Assembly: GCF_003989665.1 (NCBI RefSeq)
Contig: NZ_RZIJ01000001.1
Location: 558,001 to 622,000, forward strand
From: Azospirillum doebereinerae
GTDB taxonomy: Bacteria > Pseudomonadota > Alphaproteobacteria > Azospirillales > Azospirillaceae
Length of the DNA: 64,000 nucleotides
Direction: 5' to 3'
The position numbers and the translations under genes are program-made. The notes under the pieces are model-generated. The model ran no database searches and was not told the DNA's origin. It saw only the letters and a program-made list of their open reading frames with translations. Positions 18,933 to 27,728 of the stretch are shown here, piece by piece. Numbering within the stretch: position 1 is the first letter of the stretch; each line of letters opens with the position of its first letter.

Positions 18933-19553
18933 ATGACCCGTGACGATCCGCCGCGCCGCTCCTCCTTCGGACAAGGACCCGCCGGCCAAAAATCTTCCGG
19001 TCCGCGCGCGGCCAAGCCGGTCCGGCTGGTGACCGCGCAGTATCTGGAGAACTCGGCGCTGCATTACCTGGAGCGATTCGCCAGCTCCACCGCCAACCTG
19101 CGCAACGTGCTGATGCGCAAGGTCAAGCTCTCCGCCCAGGCGCACGGCACCGACCCCGAGGAGGGCGCGCGCTGGATCGACGATCTGCTGGCACGTTACG
19201 TCCGCAGCGGCCTGCTGAACGACGAGACCTACGCGCGGATGCGGACCGAGAGCCTGCATCGGCGGGGCTCCTCCACCCGCGCCATCGCCCAGAAGCTGGC
19301 GTCCAAGGGCATCGACCGCGACGAGACCGACAAGGCGCTGGAGTCGTTGCGCGAGGACGTCGGGCCGGATGTGGATTTGGCGGCGGCGCTGGCGCTGGCC
19401 AAGCGGCGGCGTCTGGGCGTGTACCGGTTGCCGGAAGCGCGGGCGGCGCACCGCGAGAAGGACATGGCGGCGCTGGGCCGCGCCGGATTCGGCTACGAGA
19501 TCGCCCGGCGCATCGTGGACGCCGAAAGTCCGGACGACCTGCTGGAGGAGTGA
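18933..19553 (+). CDS. recX: Regulatory protein RecX
   Basis: A 206-aa modulator of RecA filaments, made of tandem three-helix repeats. Recognisable parts are ALHYLERFASSTANLRNVLMRK (repeat 1), WIDDLLARYVRSGLLNDETYARM with the conserved DE.YA, and a C-terminal repeat ending DDLLEE. The N-terminal 35 residues are basic and low-complexity. recA is not adjacent, as in many alphaproteobacteria. It is divergent from the ABC-2 permease with 80 bp between starts. Confidence 0.88.
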   Translation: MTRDDPPRRSSFGQGPAGQKSSGPRAAKPVRLVTAQYLENSALHYLERFASSTANLRNVLMRKVKLSAQAHGTDPEEGARWIDDLLARYVRSGLLNDETYARMRTESLHRRGSSTRAIAQKLASKGIDRDETDKALESLREDVGPDVDLAAALALAKRRRLGVYRLPEARAAHREKDMAALGRAGFGYEIARRIVDAESPDDLLEE

Positions 19554-19725
19554 GGCTCCCCCGCGCCAAAAAAGAAAGCCGGAAACGACGAAACGCGCGG
19601 CACCCTTTCGGATGTCGCGCGCCGCTCTCGACCGGGAGTCGGATTCGTCCTGTAGGCGTCCTGAAAACTCTGCCGGCGGGACGGCGAACCATCCCGCCTT
19701 GTCAGCGCACCAAACGCGGATGGGG

Positions 19726-20028
19726 TCAGGCCGCGGCGGCCTGGGCCTTCTCCGTGGCCTTGGCGATGCGGCGCTTGGCGCGACGGGCGTCGTCGCTCAG
19801 CACCGCGTCCTTCGCGTCGAGCAGGAAGGCGTCGAGGCCGCCCTTGTGCTCGATCGAACGGATCGCGTGGACCGAGAGGCGCAGACGCACCAGCGAGCCC
19901 AGGGCGTCGCTCAGCAGCGAGGTGTCCTGGAGGTTCGGCTGGAAGCGGCGGCGATTCTTGTTGTTGGCATGGCTGACGTTGTTGCCAAACTGCGTGCCTT
20001 TGCCAGTCACGGAGCACCGACGTGCCAT
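19726..20028 (-). CDS. rpmB: 50S ribosomal protein L28
   Basis: A 100-aa ribosomal protein, [29 protein letters not shown], matching the bL28 family over its whole length with an Ala-rich tail. Single cysteine C5; the zinc-site cysteines of other L28 forms are absent. AAAGGA lies ahead of the ATG, and a strong sigma-70-like promoter (20096-20125) drives it as a single gene. Confidence 0.97.
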   Translation of the reverse strand: MARRCSVTGKGTQFGNNVSHANNKNRRRFQPNLQDTSLLSDALGSLVRLRLSVHAIRSIEHKGGLDAFLLDAKDAVLSDDARRAKRRIAKATEKAQAAAA

Positions 20029-20095
20029 CGGACTAATCCTTTACTTTAGCAAATGAAACCCGGTAACGGACGGAGAGCCGCCCGAAGGAGGCCGC

Positions 20096-20125
20096 TATAT
20101 AGTCGAACAAAAGAGGAGCCGTCAA
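20096..20125 (-). promoter_or_regulatory. Predicted sigma-70-type promoter of rpmB
   Basis: On the minus strand, -35 TTGACG (20120-20125) and -10 TATATA (20096-20101) are separated by 18 bp, about 65 bp ahead of the rpmB ATG. One of the clearest promoters in the window. Confidence 0.7.
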
Positions 20126-20180
20126 GGACGGATCCGCGAGAACAAACCCGGCGAACCGGAGTCGGCGCGGAGTCGAACCG

Positions 20181-20215
20181 CGCGCCGTCTCTCGCGCGAA
20201 CGCAGAGACGGCGCG
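20181..20215. terminator. Hairpin downstream of the phasin gene
   Basis: Perfect 12-bp stem CGCGCCGTCTCT / AGAGACGGCGCG with an 11-nt loop, directly after the phasin stop on the minus strand. No T-run, so termination or 3'-end protection is uncertain. Confidence 0.5.
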
Positions 20216-20225
20216 GCGGCGCTCT

Positions 20226-20966
20226 TCACTCGACGGAGGAGGCGGCCTTGATCGCGGACTTGGACCCCGTGGTCTTGGGGCCACGGCGCAGCGGCCCCTT
20301 CGCGGCCGGCGCCACCAGCACCGTCTCGGGCGGCTTCACCGCGGCCGGCGCGGCCGACGCCAGATCCTCGACGACGGCGGCGATGATCGACGACTGCGGA
20401 GCAGCGGCTTCCGCCACCGGCTCAACCACCGGCTCGGGCGCCGCCTCGACGACGGGGGCGGCTTCGACCGGGGCGGACTCGGCCACTGGGGCCGGTTCCG
20501 GAGCCTCGACCGGGACCTCGACCGGGACCTCGACCGGGACCTCGACCGGGACCTCGACCGGAGCGGGAGCCGGAACCGGGGCCGCGATCAAGGCCGGAAC
20601 GGCGGGCGGCACGGGGGCCGGGACCGGCGCGGCGGCGGTCTTGACGGGCAGCGGAACGACCGACACCTCGGCGGCGATCTTGGCCGACACGTCCAGGAAG
20701 CCCTGCACGCCTTCGGTGACGCGGGCCTGGGTGGTGCTCAGCCATTCGCGGTGCAGCGCGGCCAGATCGGCCGGCGAGCGGGCCTTGCCCAGCCCGGCGG
20801 CCAGACGGCTGGCGTCGCTCACCGAGGCGGTGACGCCGTCGAACCAGCGGCGGTAGCCGTCCTGGACCAGCCCGGCGACGCGGGCCGACTTGGCGGCGCC
20901 GGTCTCGGCGTTGGACTTGGCGAGCGTGCCGGCCTGCGCGAAGAGATTGAGGAAATTGGTGGTCAT
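20226..20966 (-). CDS. Phasin-family protein with a Pro/Val/Glu repeat tail
   Basis: A 246-aa protein. The N-terminal 110 residues form a phasin-like amphipathic helical domain (NFLNLFAQAGTLAKSNAETG, then GYRRWFDGVTASVSDASRLA), typical of proteins coating polyhydroxyalkanoate granules. The remainder is Ala/Pro/Val/Glu-rich and includes a tandem VPVE repeat encoded by a 12-bp DNA repeat (20504-20562), before a basic C-terminus. ATG 20966 has GGGAGA 7 nt upstream. The repeat-rich tail resembles linker or histone-like tails. Confidence 0.75.
   Translation of the reverse strand: MTTNFLNLFAQAGTLAKSNAETGAAKSARVAGLVQDGYRRWFDGVTASVSDASRLAAGLGKARSPADLAALHREWLSTTQARVTEGVQGFLDVSAKIAAEVSVVPLPVKTAAAPVPAPVPPAVPALIAAPVPAPAPVEVPVEVPVEVPVEVPVEAPEPAPVAESAPVEAAPVVEAAPEPVVEPVAEAAAPQSSIIAAVVEDLASAAPAAVKPPETVLVAPAAKGPLRRGPKTTGSKSAIKAASSVE
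20504..20562. repeat. 12-bp tandem repeat inside the phasin gene
   Basis: Four exact copies of CCTCGACCGGGA (20504-20551) and most of a fifth, coding on the minus strand for VPVE units. The copies are identical at the nucleotide level, which points to recent slippage rather than selection on protein alone. Confidence 0.95.
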
Positions 20967-21191
20967 GGCGTGTCTCCCGTAGACGAACACAGGTTGGCGG
21001 AAACGGAAAGGCCGCTCCGGCAAACCCCAGGAGACCGCGGGCAACCGTCGCCCAAGCGTCTTACAGACGCTCCTTTCCCGCCCGCGCCAGAGTACCCGCA
21101 TGGGTGGTGGGGCGCAACAGGATTGTTGCGGTGCAGCATAAGCGGTTCGGACTATTCGCCCGAAGCTCCGCTTGTCGTTCCGCCCTGCGAC

Positions 21192-22196
21192 TCAGCCCAG
21201 GAAACGCGCCAGCAGCGCGTGCGCCGCCGTGGTCGGGATGGTGGCGCCTTCGGTCACGCTCGCCTCGATTCGCGCAAGGTCGGCGCGCACCGCCGGGTGG
21301 GCGCGGAATCGGTCGATCAGCGTTTCGCGAATCTCGCTCCACAGCCAGGCGCGGGCCTGCTCGGCGCGGCGGGTGGCGCGCTGGCCGTTGCCCTCGGTGA
21401 TCGCCTTGTGCTCGCCGATGGTGTCCCAGATCGCGTCGATGCCCCTTTTGTGAACCGCCGAGCAGCTCAGCACCGGCACCCGCCAGTCGCCGTGGCGCAG
21501 CAGGGTCAGGGCGTGGCGGTAATCGGCGACGGTGTGGCGCGCGGTGGCGGCGAGGTCGCCGTCGGCCTTGTTGACGACCACGAGGTCGGCCAGTTCGACG
21601 ATGCCCTTCTTGATGCCCTGCAACTCGTCGCCGCCGGCCGGCAGCAGCAGCAGCATGAACAAATCCACCATGTCGGCCACGGCGGTCTCCGACTGGCCCA
21701 CCCCCACCGTCTCGACGACGATGACGTCGAAGCCGGCGGCCTCGCAGATCAGCATGGCCTCCCGCGTGCGCCGCGCGACCCCGCCCAGCGTGGCCCCGGC
21801 CGGCGAGGGCCGGATGAAGGCGCCCGGATCGCGCGAGAGATCGACCATCCGCGTCTTGTCGCCCAGGATCGATCCGCCGGTGCGCTGCGACGACGGATCG
21901 ACCGCCAGCACGGCGACCTTGTGGCCCAGCCCGATGACGTGCAGCCCGAACGCCTCGATGAAGGTGGACTTTCCAACCCCCGGCACGCCGGAGATCCCGA
22001 GTCGCACCGAACGGCCCGTGTGCGGCAGCAGCGCCGCCAGCAGGGCATCGGCGACGACCCGGTGGTCGGCGCGCGTCGATTCGATCAGCGTGATGGCGCG
22101 GGCCAGCGCCCGGCGATCCCCGGCGCGCACGGCCTCGGCGAGTTGGACGGGATCGGGCATGGCGGGGGCTGCGGTCGGAATGGTCATCGTCGTCAT
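21192..22196 (-). CDS. meaB: GTPase MeaB / ArgK, methylmalonyl-CoA mutase chaperone
   Basis: A 334-aa G3E-family GTPase that loads and protects adenosylcobalamin-dependent methylmalonyl-CoA mutase. The P-loop GVPGVGKS (residues 70-77), the switch segment VVETVGVGQSE and the specificity motif NKAD are intact. Start at ATG 22196. It follows a heme oxygenase gene on the same strand. The mutase genes are not in the window, so the partner must be encoded elsewhere. In Azospirillum-like PHA producers this connects to propionyl-CoA metabolism. Confidence 0.93.
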   Translation of the reverse strand: MTTMTIPTAAPAMPDPVQLAEAVRAGDRRALARAITLIESTRADHRVVADALLAALLPHTGRSVRLGISGVPGVGKSTFIEAFGLHVIGLGHKVAVLAVDPSSQRTGGSILGDKTRMVDLSRDPGAFIRPSPAGATLGGVARRTREAMLICEAAGFDVIVVETVGVGQSETAVADMVDLFMLLLLPAGGDELQGIKKGIVELADLVVVNKADGDLAATARHTVADYRHALTLLRHGDWRVPVLSCSAVHKRGIDAIWDTIGEHKAITEGNGQRATRRAEQARAWLWSEIRETLIDRFRAHPAVRADLARIEASVTEGATIPTTAAHALLARFLG

Positions 22197-22280
22197 GCCC
22201 GCCAGCCTAACTTGGTGCGGGGATCGGATAAAGCGTTTGGAGGGCGGGGGGCGCAGGACCGAACCCTCCCCTGCCTTCAC

Positions 22281-22835
22281 TCACTCCGGCAGCCCGTACT
22301 CCGCCGCCCATCGCTCCAGCGCCCCGAACAGCGCGACCGCCGTTCCGCACGCGACATCACGCGGCTGCGGATCGGCCAGCTCCTCCTCCAGCCGAACCAT
22401 CAACGCCTTCCACGCCCCCACCATGTCCAGCCCGTCCGACGCCAGGAACCGCGCCCCGCGCGTCGCGTCATGCCCCAGCGCGCGGCTGATCCCCGGCAGC
22501 ATTGCCCGGCCGCCATGGGCCGAACCGTCCAGCACGTAACGCGCCGCCAGCCGGGCCGCCGGGCTGTCGAGCGGCGGCAGGTCCGTCATCTCCGGCAGAG
22601 TGTCCGGATCGGCGCCCAGCACCGTCAGATCGTCGCGCAGCAGCCCCAGCCGAACGTCGTCGCCGCCCAGCGCGCGCTCCACCGGGGCGTGGAAGCCGTA
22701 GAGGACACTCAAAGCCTTGCGGTACTCCGCCGCCGTGATGTCCGGCCGGACCAGCGGCTGGAGGACAGCCGCCTTGTCGAGACGCTCGTGGATGTCGTGC
22801 GTCGCCTCGCGCAACGCCTGCCTCGCCGGACCCAT
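22281..22835 (-). CDS. Biliverdin-producing heme oxygenase (BphO/HemO-like)
   Basis: A 184-aa all-helical protein. ALREATHDIHERLD near the N-terminus holds the probable proximal heme ligand (H13 or H16), and YVLDGSAHGGRAMLPGISRALG corresponds to the distal helix with its flexible GxxxGG. This family opens heme to biliverdin, either to feed a bacteriophytochrome chromophore or to release iron. No phytochrome gene is adjacent. It lies 18 bp after the ABC exporter and 84 bp ahead of meaB on the same strand. Confidence 0.75.
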   Translation of the reverse strand: MGPARQALREATHDIHERLDKAAVLQPLVRPDITAAEYRKALSVLYGFHAPVERALGGDDVRLGLLRDDLTVLGADPDTLPEMTDLPPLDSPAARLAARYVLDGSAHGGRAMLPGISRALGHDATRGARFLASDGLDMVGAWKALMVRLEEELADPQPRDVACGTAVALFGALERWAAEYGLPE

Positions 22836-22853
22836 TCATGCGCTCCGAAAGGT

Positions 22854-24722
22854 TCAAGTGGGGGCCAGGACGCCGGGAACCGGTGCCGGGCCCTGGCTGG
22901 ACTCCTGTTGCCGCGCCCACAGCGACGCGTAGGCGCCGCCGGCCGCCAGAAGCTCGAGGTGGCGTCCGCGCTCGATCACCCGGCCGGCTTCCAGCACCAG
23001 GATCTCGTCGGCGTCGATCACCGTGGACAGGCGGTGCGCGATCACCAGCGTGGTGCGGCCCCGGCTGACCTCGCGCAGATTCGCTTGTATCTCGCGCTCG
23101 GTGTGGGTGTCGAGCGCGCTGGTCGCCTCGTCGAACAGCAGGATCGCCGGGTTCTTCAGGATGGTGCGGGCGATGGCGACGCGCTGCTTCTCGCCGCCCG
23201 ACAGCTTCAGCCCGCGCTCCCCCACCATGGTCTGGTAGCCGTCGGGCAGCGCCATCACGAAGTCGTGGATGTGGGCGAGCCGCGCCGCCTGCTCGACCTC
23301 GGCCGGGCTGGCCCCGGCGCGGCCGTAGGCGATGTTGTAGAAGACGGTGTCGTTGAACAGCACCGTGTCCTGCGGGACGATGCCGATGGATGCCCGCAGC
23401 GAGGACTGGGTGACGCGGCGGATGTCCTGCCCGTCGATCAGGATGCGCCCGCCGTTGACGTCGTAGAAGCGGAACAGCAGCCGGCTGATGGTGGATTTCC
23501 CCGCCCCCGACGGCCCGACGATGGCGACCGTCTTGCCGGCCGGCACCGTGAAGCCAACACCCTTCAGGATCGGCCGCCGCGAATCGTAGCCGAACTCCAC
23601 CCCCTCGAAGCGCAGCTCGGCCCCGTCGACCGCCAGCGGCTTGGCGTCCGCATCGTCGGCGACCTCGCGGCCGACCGACAGCAGCTTGACCATCGCCTCG
23701 ATGTCGGTCAGCGACTGCTTGATCTCGCGGTAGACCACGCCGAAGAAGTTCAGCGGCTGGTAGAGCTGCAACAGATAGGTGTTCACCAGCACGAAGTCGC
23801 CCAGAGACATGGTGCCGCGCACGATGCCGTTGGCCGCCATCCCCATCACCACCGCCAGACCGGCGGAGATGATCGCCGACTGCCCGACGTTCAGCAGCGA
23901 CAGGCTCTGCTGGCTGCGCACCGCGGCCTTTTCATAGGATTGCAGCGCGCCGTCGTAGCGCCGGGCCTCGTGCTCCTCGTTGCCGAAATACTTGACGGTC
24001 TCGTAGTTCAGCAGGCTGTCGATCGCCTTGGTGTTGGCGACGCTGTCGGTGTCGTTCATCACGCGGCGGAACTGGATGCGCCATTCCGACACGAAGAAGG
24101 TGTAGAGGATGTAGCCCGCCACCGTGACGAAGGTGGCCAGCGCGAACCAGCCGCTGAACATCGTCCACAGCACGACGCAGACCAGCGCGATCTCCACCAG
24201 CGTCGGCACGATGGAGAACAGGGCGTAGCGCAGGAGCGCCTCGATGGCGCGGGTGCCGCGCTCCAGCGATCGGGTCAGCCCGCCGGTCTGGCGCTCCAGA
24301 TGGAAACGCAGCGACAGCGCGTGCAGATGGCGGAACACCGACAGGGCGACCCGGCGGATGGTGCGTTGCGCCACCGTGGCGAAGACCGCGTCGCGCAGTT
24401 CGGCGAAGACCAGCGAGGTGACGCGGGCGAAGCCGTAGGCCAGGATCAGCCCGACCGGAATGGACAGCACCCCGCCGGGCACGTTGCCGGGGGTCAGCGC
24501 GTCGATGGCGTGCTTGTAGAAGACCGGCACGTAGACGTTGGCGACCTTGGCCCCGATCAGCAGCAGCATGGCGATGACCACGCGCACCCGCGTCTCCACC
24601 GAGTCGCGCGGCCAGATGTAGGGGATCAGGGAGCGGACCGCCGCCATCTCGCCGCCGGGACGGGGCTGGAAGGCGGTGTCTTCGGGGGATGGAGTGCCGG
24701 AGGACGGCAGGGTTCTGCGCAT
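22854..24722 (-). CDS. Atm1/HMT1-type ABC exporter (fused permease-ATPase)
   Basis: A 622-aa half-transporter. Its membrane domain carries the Atm1/HMT1-specific stretch ANTKAIDSLLNYETVKYFGN. The ATPase domain has Walker [10 protein letters not shown], signature LSGGEKQRVAIAR and Walker [13 protein letters not shown]. Bacterial Atm1 homologues export glutathione conjugates, glutathione-metal complexes or a sulfur compound. Start taken at ATG 24722; the frame is open further upstream without similarity. A heme oxygenase follows directly, so a role in iron or heme-product handling is possible. Confidence 0.88.
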   Translation of the reverse strand: MRRTLPSSGTPSPEDTAFQPRPGGEMAAVRSLIPYIWPRDSVETRVRVVIAMLLLIGAKVANVYVPVFYKHAIDALTPGNVPGGVLSIPVGLILAYGFARVTSLVFAELRDAVFATVAQRTIRRVALSVFRHLHALSLRFHLERQTGGLTRSLERGTRAIEALLRYALFSIVPTLVEIALVCVVLWTMFSGWFALATFVTVAGYILYTFFVSEWRIQFRRVMNDTDSVANTKAIDSLLNYETVKYFGNEEHEARRYDGALQSYEKAAVRSQQSLSLLNVGQSAIISAGLAVVMGMAANGIVRGTMSLGDFVLVNTYLLQLYQPLNFFGVVYREIKQSLTDIEAMVKLLSVGREVADDADAKPLAVDGAELRFEGVEFGYDSRRPILKGVGFTVPAGKTVAIVGPSGAGKSTISRLLFRFYDVNGGRILIDGQDIRRVTQSSLRASIGIVPQDTVLFNDTVFYNIAYGRAGASPAEVEQAARLAHIHDFVMALPDGYQTMVGERGLKLSGGEKQRVAIARTILKNPAILLFDEATSALDTHTEREIQANLREVSRGRTTLVIAHRLSTVIDADEILVLEAGRVIERGRHLELLAAGGAYASLWARQQESSQGPAPVPGVLAPT

Positions 24723-24983
24723 GATGGGCGTGGCAATCGCGGCTGGAAACGGAAGGGGCGGGCAACACCCGGACGGGCCTAACCTAGGAGCCGCGCCGCC
24801 GCCGTCAAAGGGCCGTCCGCCGATTTGGCTCCCGCTTGACACCGAAAGATCATGGGCTGATCGGCGGAATATGCGGCAATTCGGCTTTTCCGCAGCGTTT
24901 GGCAACGGACTGGAAACCATATTACCTTAGTCTGTGTCCGTACCGCAGCGCGACCCGAACCGCAGATCAAGGCATTTCCGACC

Positions 24984-27449
24984 ATGCAGAACGCCAGTTT
25001 CGCCGGCCGTTTCAAGGTGGGCACCCGCATCCACTTCGGCTTCCTGCTGATTCTCGCCCTGCTTGGGCTGGTCGCGGTCTTCGGCGTCCGCGCGCTGACC
25101 GGCGTCGAAGCCGGGTTCAACCGCTACGCCGCGATCTCCGACAACTCGCTGCGCCTGAGCGAGCTGGACGGCGACGTGTCGGACATGCGGCGCAACGTGG
25201 TGAACTACTCCTTCTCCGGCAACAACGCGCTGATCGAGCCGACCCGCGCCCAGCAGAAGCAGTTGGGCCAGACCCTGCGTTCCATCCGCGAGGCGACGCA
25301 GGACCCCGGCCGCCGCGCCAACCTGGACCGGATGATCCAGATCTTCGACAGCTACGCCGCCAACTTCACCAAGTTGACCGACATCCGCGAGCGCCGCGAC
25401 CGGCTGTACGAGGAGGAGTTGCTCCCGATCGGCTCCAAGGCGCGTGAGAACATCAGCCAGATCATGGCCAGCGGCATGGCCGATGGCGACCTCGAGTCGG
25501 CCTCCGGCGCCGGGGTCGTGATGGAAAAGCTGATGGTCTCGCGGATCAGCGCGCTGCACTTCCTCGCCACCCCCTCGGCGAAGGCGCTGGACGAGGTCAA
25601 GACGCGCAACGCCGACTTCCGCTCCGCGATCACCGCCTTCGCCGACCGCCAGGCCAACCCGGCCCGCAAGCGGCTGGCGGAGGACTCGGCGCAGCTCGGC
25701 GCCCGCTATCTCGACACCGTCAACAGCCTGTCCACCGTGGTGACCGAGGCGCAGACCCTGGCCTTCACCACCATGGTCGACGAGGCCGAGCAGTTCGCCG
25801 ACCTCGTCAACAAGACCGTGGCCTCGCAGAACGACTCGCGGCTCCAGGTCCAGAACACCATGAAGTCGGACACGTCCGAGACGGTGACGCTGGTCACCGG
25901 GCTGGCGATTGGCGCCTTCGTCATCGGCATGCTGATCGCCTACCTGACCGCGCGCTCCATCGTGAAGCCGGTGGTCGGCATGACCGGCACCATGACCGAT
26001 CTGGCGGCCGGCAACCTGACCGTCACCGTCCCCGCCCTGGCCAACCAGGACGAGATCGGCGAGATGGCCAAGGCCGTCCAGGTCTTCAAGGAAAACGCCA
26101 TCGAGAAGAAGCGCATGGACGAGGCCGAGCGCGACCGGCTGGAGGCCGAGCGCCGTGCCGCCGAGGCCCAGCGCCAGCGCGAGCAGGCCATCGGCGAGGA
26201 GATCGCCGGCCTGATCGACGCCGTGTCGAAGGGCGACCTGGAGCGCCGCATCGACCTGAACGGCAAGGAAGGCTTCTACCGGACCATGTCCGACGGCATC
26301 AACCGCCTGACCGACACGGTGGAAAGCGTCATCGCCGACCTGGGCGAGGTGCTGAGCGCGCTGGCCCAGGGCGACCTGAACAGCCGCGTCACCCGCGACT
26401 ACCAGGGCGCCTTCCAGCAGGTGAAGACCGACGTCAACGCCACCTCGGTCAAGCTGGCGGAGATCGTCGGCCAGATCACCCAGGCCGCCGACACCATCGC
26501 GTCGGCCGCCGCCGAGGTGTCGCTGGGCTCCTCCGACCTCGCCGACCGGACCGAGCAGCAGGCCTCCTCGCTGGAGGAGACCGCCGCCAGCATGGAGGAG
26601 CTGGGCGCCACCGTGCGCTCCAACGCCGACAACGCCCAGCGCGCCAACATCATGGCGTCCGAGGCCCGCACCGCCGCCGAATCGGGCAACGGCGTCACCG
26701 GCTCGGCCATCGACGCGATGCGCCGGATCGAGGAGTCGAGCCGTAAGATCACCGACATCATCGGGGTGATCGACGAGATCGCCTTCCAGACCAACCTGCT
26801 GGCGCTGAACGCGGCGGTGGAGGCGGCACGGGCCGGCGACGCCGGGCGCGGCTTCGCGGTGGTGGCGCAGGAGGTCCGTCAACTGGCCCAGCGCTCGGCT
26901 CAGGCGTCCAAGGAGATCAAGGGCCTGATCATGGACAGCGACGCCCAGGTGAAGGACGGCGTCGATCTGGTGAAGAAGGCCGGCGGCGCGCTCAACGGCA
27001 TCGTGTCGGGGGTGCATCAGGTGGCGACGCTGATCGCCGAGATGGCCTCGGCCTCGGCCGAGCAGGCCACCGCGCTGGACGAGATCAACGCGACCGTCGC
27101 CAGCATGGACGAGATGACCCAGAAGAACGCCGCCCTGGTCGAGGAGACCACCGCCGCCGCCCAGGCGATGAGCGGACAGGCCGGCGACCTCAAGGGCCTG
27201 ATCGGCTTCTTCAAGCTGGAGACCGTCAACGCGGCCCCGATGCGGATGGCGGCCAACCACGCCGTCTCGGCGACCCCGGTGCGCCGGACCGTCGCCGCGA
27301 CCCGCCCCGCCTCGGCGGCGAAGGCCGCCGCCAAGACGGCCGCGAAGCCGGCCCTGCGCCCGGTGGCGGCGCCCCGCCCGCCTGTCCAGGTTGCCGGGAA
27401 CGTGCTGACCCACAGCGTCAGCGACGACGACGACTGGAAGGAATTCTGA
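24984..27449 (+). CDS. Methyl-accepting chemotaxis protein with CheR-tether-like C-terminus
   Basis: An 821-aa chemoreceptor. Order: membrane helix (about 17-37), periplasmic sensor of about 260 residues, second helix (about 300-322), HAMP (323-375), a linker coiled coil, a second HAMP-like segment (about 410-490) and the MA signalling domain with tip [23 protein letters not shown] near 596-618. A flexible Ala/Pro/Lys-rich tail then ends in DDDDWKEF. The last five residues, DWKEF, fit the xWxxF pentapeptide that tethers CheR in Tar/Tsr. A strong terminator follows. Confidence 0.95.
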   Translation: MQNASFAGRFKVGTRIHFGFLLILALLGLVAVFGVRALTGVEAGFNRYAAISDNSLRLSELDGDVSDMRRNVVNYSFSGNNALIEPTRAQQKQLGQTLRSIREATQDPGRRANLDRMIQIFDSYAANFTKLTDIRERRDRLYEEELLPIGSKARENISQIMASGMADGDLESASGAGVVMEKLMVSRISALHFLATPSAKALDEVKTRNADFRSAITAFADRQANPARKRLAEDSAQLGARYLDTVNSLSTVVTEAQTLAFTTMVDEAEQFADLVNKTVASQNDSRLQVQNTMKSDTSETVTLVTGLAIGAFVIGMLIAYLTARSIVKPVVGMTGTMTDLAAGNLTVTVPALANQDEIGEMAKAVQVFKENAIEKKRMDEAERDRLEAERRAAEAQRQREQAIGEEIAGLIDAVSKGDLERRIDLNGKEGFYRTMSDGINRLTDTVESVIADLGEVLSALAQGDLNSRVTRDYQGAFQQVKTDVNATSVKLAEIVGQITQAADTIASAAAEVSLGSSDLADRTEQQASSLEETAASMEELGATVRSNADNAQRANIMASEARTAAESGNGVTGSAIDAMRRIEESSRKITDIIGVIDEIAFQTNLLALNAAVEAARAGDAGRGFAVVAQEVRQLAQRSAQASKEIKGLIMDSDAQVKDGVDLVKKAGGALNGIVSGVHQVATLIAEMASASAEQATALDEINATVASMDEMTQKNAALVEETTAAAQAMSGQAGDLKGLIGFFKLETVNAAPMRMAANHAVSATPVRRTVAATRPASAAKAAAKTAAKPALRPVAAPRPPVQVAGNVLTHSVSDDDDWKEF

Positions 27450-27494
27450 GCCGCCCCGAAACGGCCATCCAAAAAACGGCGAGGGGCGATTAAC

Positions 27495-27539
27495 GAAACG
27501 GTGGCGATTGGCGTGGTCCAATCGCCACCGTTTCCTTTT
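27495..27539 (+). terminator. Strong intrinsic terminator of the chemoreceptor gene
   Basis: Perfect 17-bp stem (27495-27511 with 27518-27534), 6-nt loop CGTGGT, followed by CTTTT. It isolates the receptor from the following lipoprotein gene. Confidence 0.9.
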
Positions 27540-27553
27540 GTGGAGTCTTGATC

Positions 27554-27718
27554 ATGAACCGTTGGATCCTGGCGTTGTCCGCCGCCGCGCTCGCCCTGCC
27601 CCTGCTGGCCGGCTGCGGAGTCGTCAGCGGAGCGGCCAGCGTCGCCGGCTCGGCGGTGAGCGTCACCGCCAGCGCCGTGGGAACCGCCGCCGACGTCGTC
27701 ACCGCGCCGATCCGCTGA
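27554..27718 (+). CDS. Small lipoprotein (54 aa)
   Basis: A short gene encoding MNRWILALSAAALALPLLAGC then a small Ala/Val/Ser/Gly-rich body ending TAPIR. A signal peptide with lipobox LLAGC predicts lipidation at C21, leaving a mature peptide of only 34 residues. GGAG lies 8 nt before the ATG. It follows directly on the receptor terminator and precedes the LysE gene by 10 bp, so it has its own promoter or sits at the head of that transcript. Entericidin-like small lipoproteins are a possible comparison; function unknown. Confidence 0.65.
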   Translation: MNRWILALSAAALALPLLAGCGVVSGAASVAGSAVSVTASAVGTAADVVTAPIR

Positions 27719-27728
27719 GGGGGGCAGC

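Noticed and set aside
20751..24782. Very long plus-strand open frame (over 1,300 codons) antisense to meaB, heme oxygenase and the ABC exporter
   Set aside because: It is the mirror of three well-supported genes. High-GC codon bias removes stops from the opposite strand, and the translation is low-complexity Arg/Gln/Gly-rich with no domain.
24927..27521. Minus-strand open frame of 864 codons opposite the second chemoreceptor
   Set aside because: Antisense shadow of a strongly conserved MCP; no recognisable motif.
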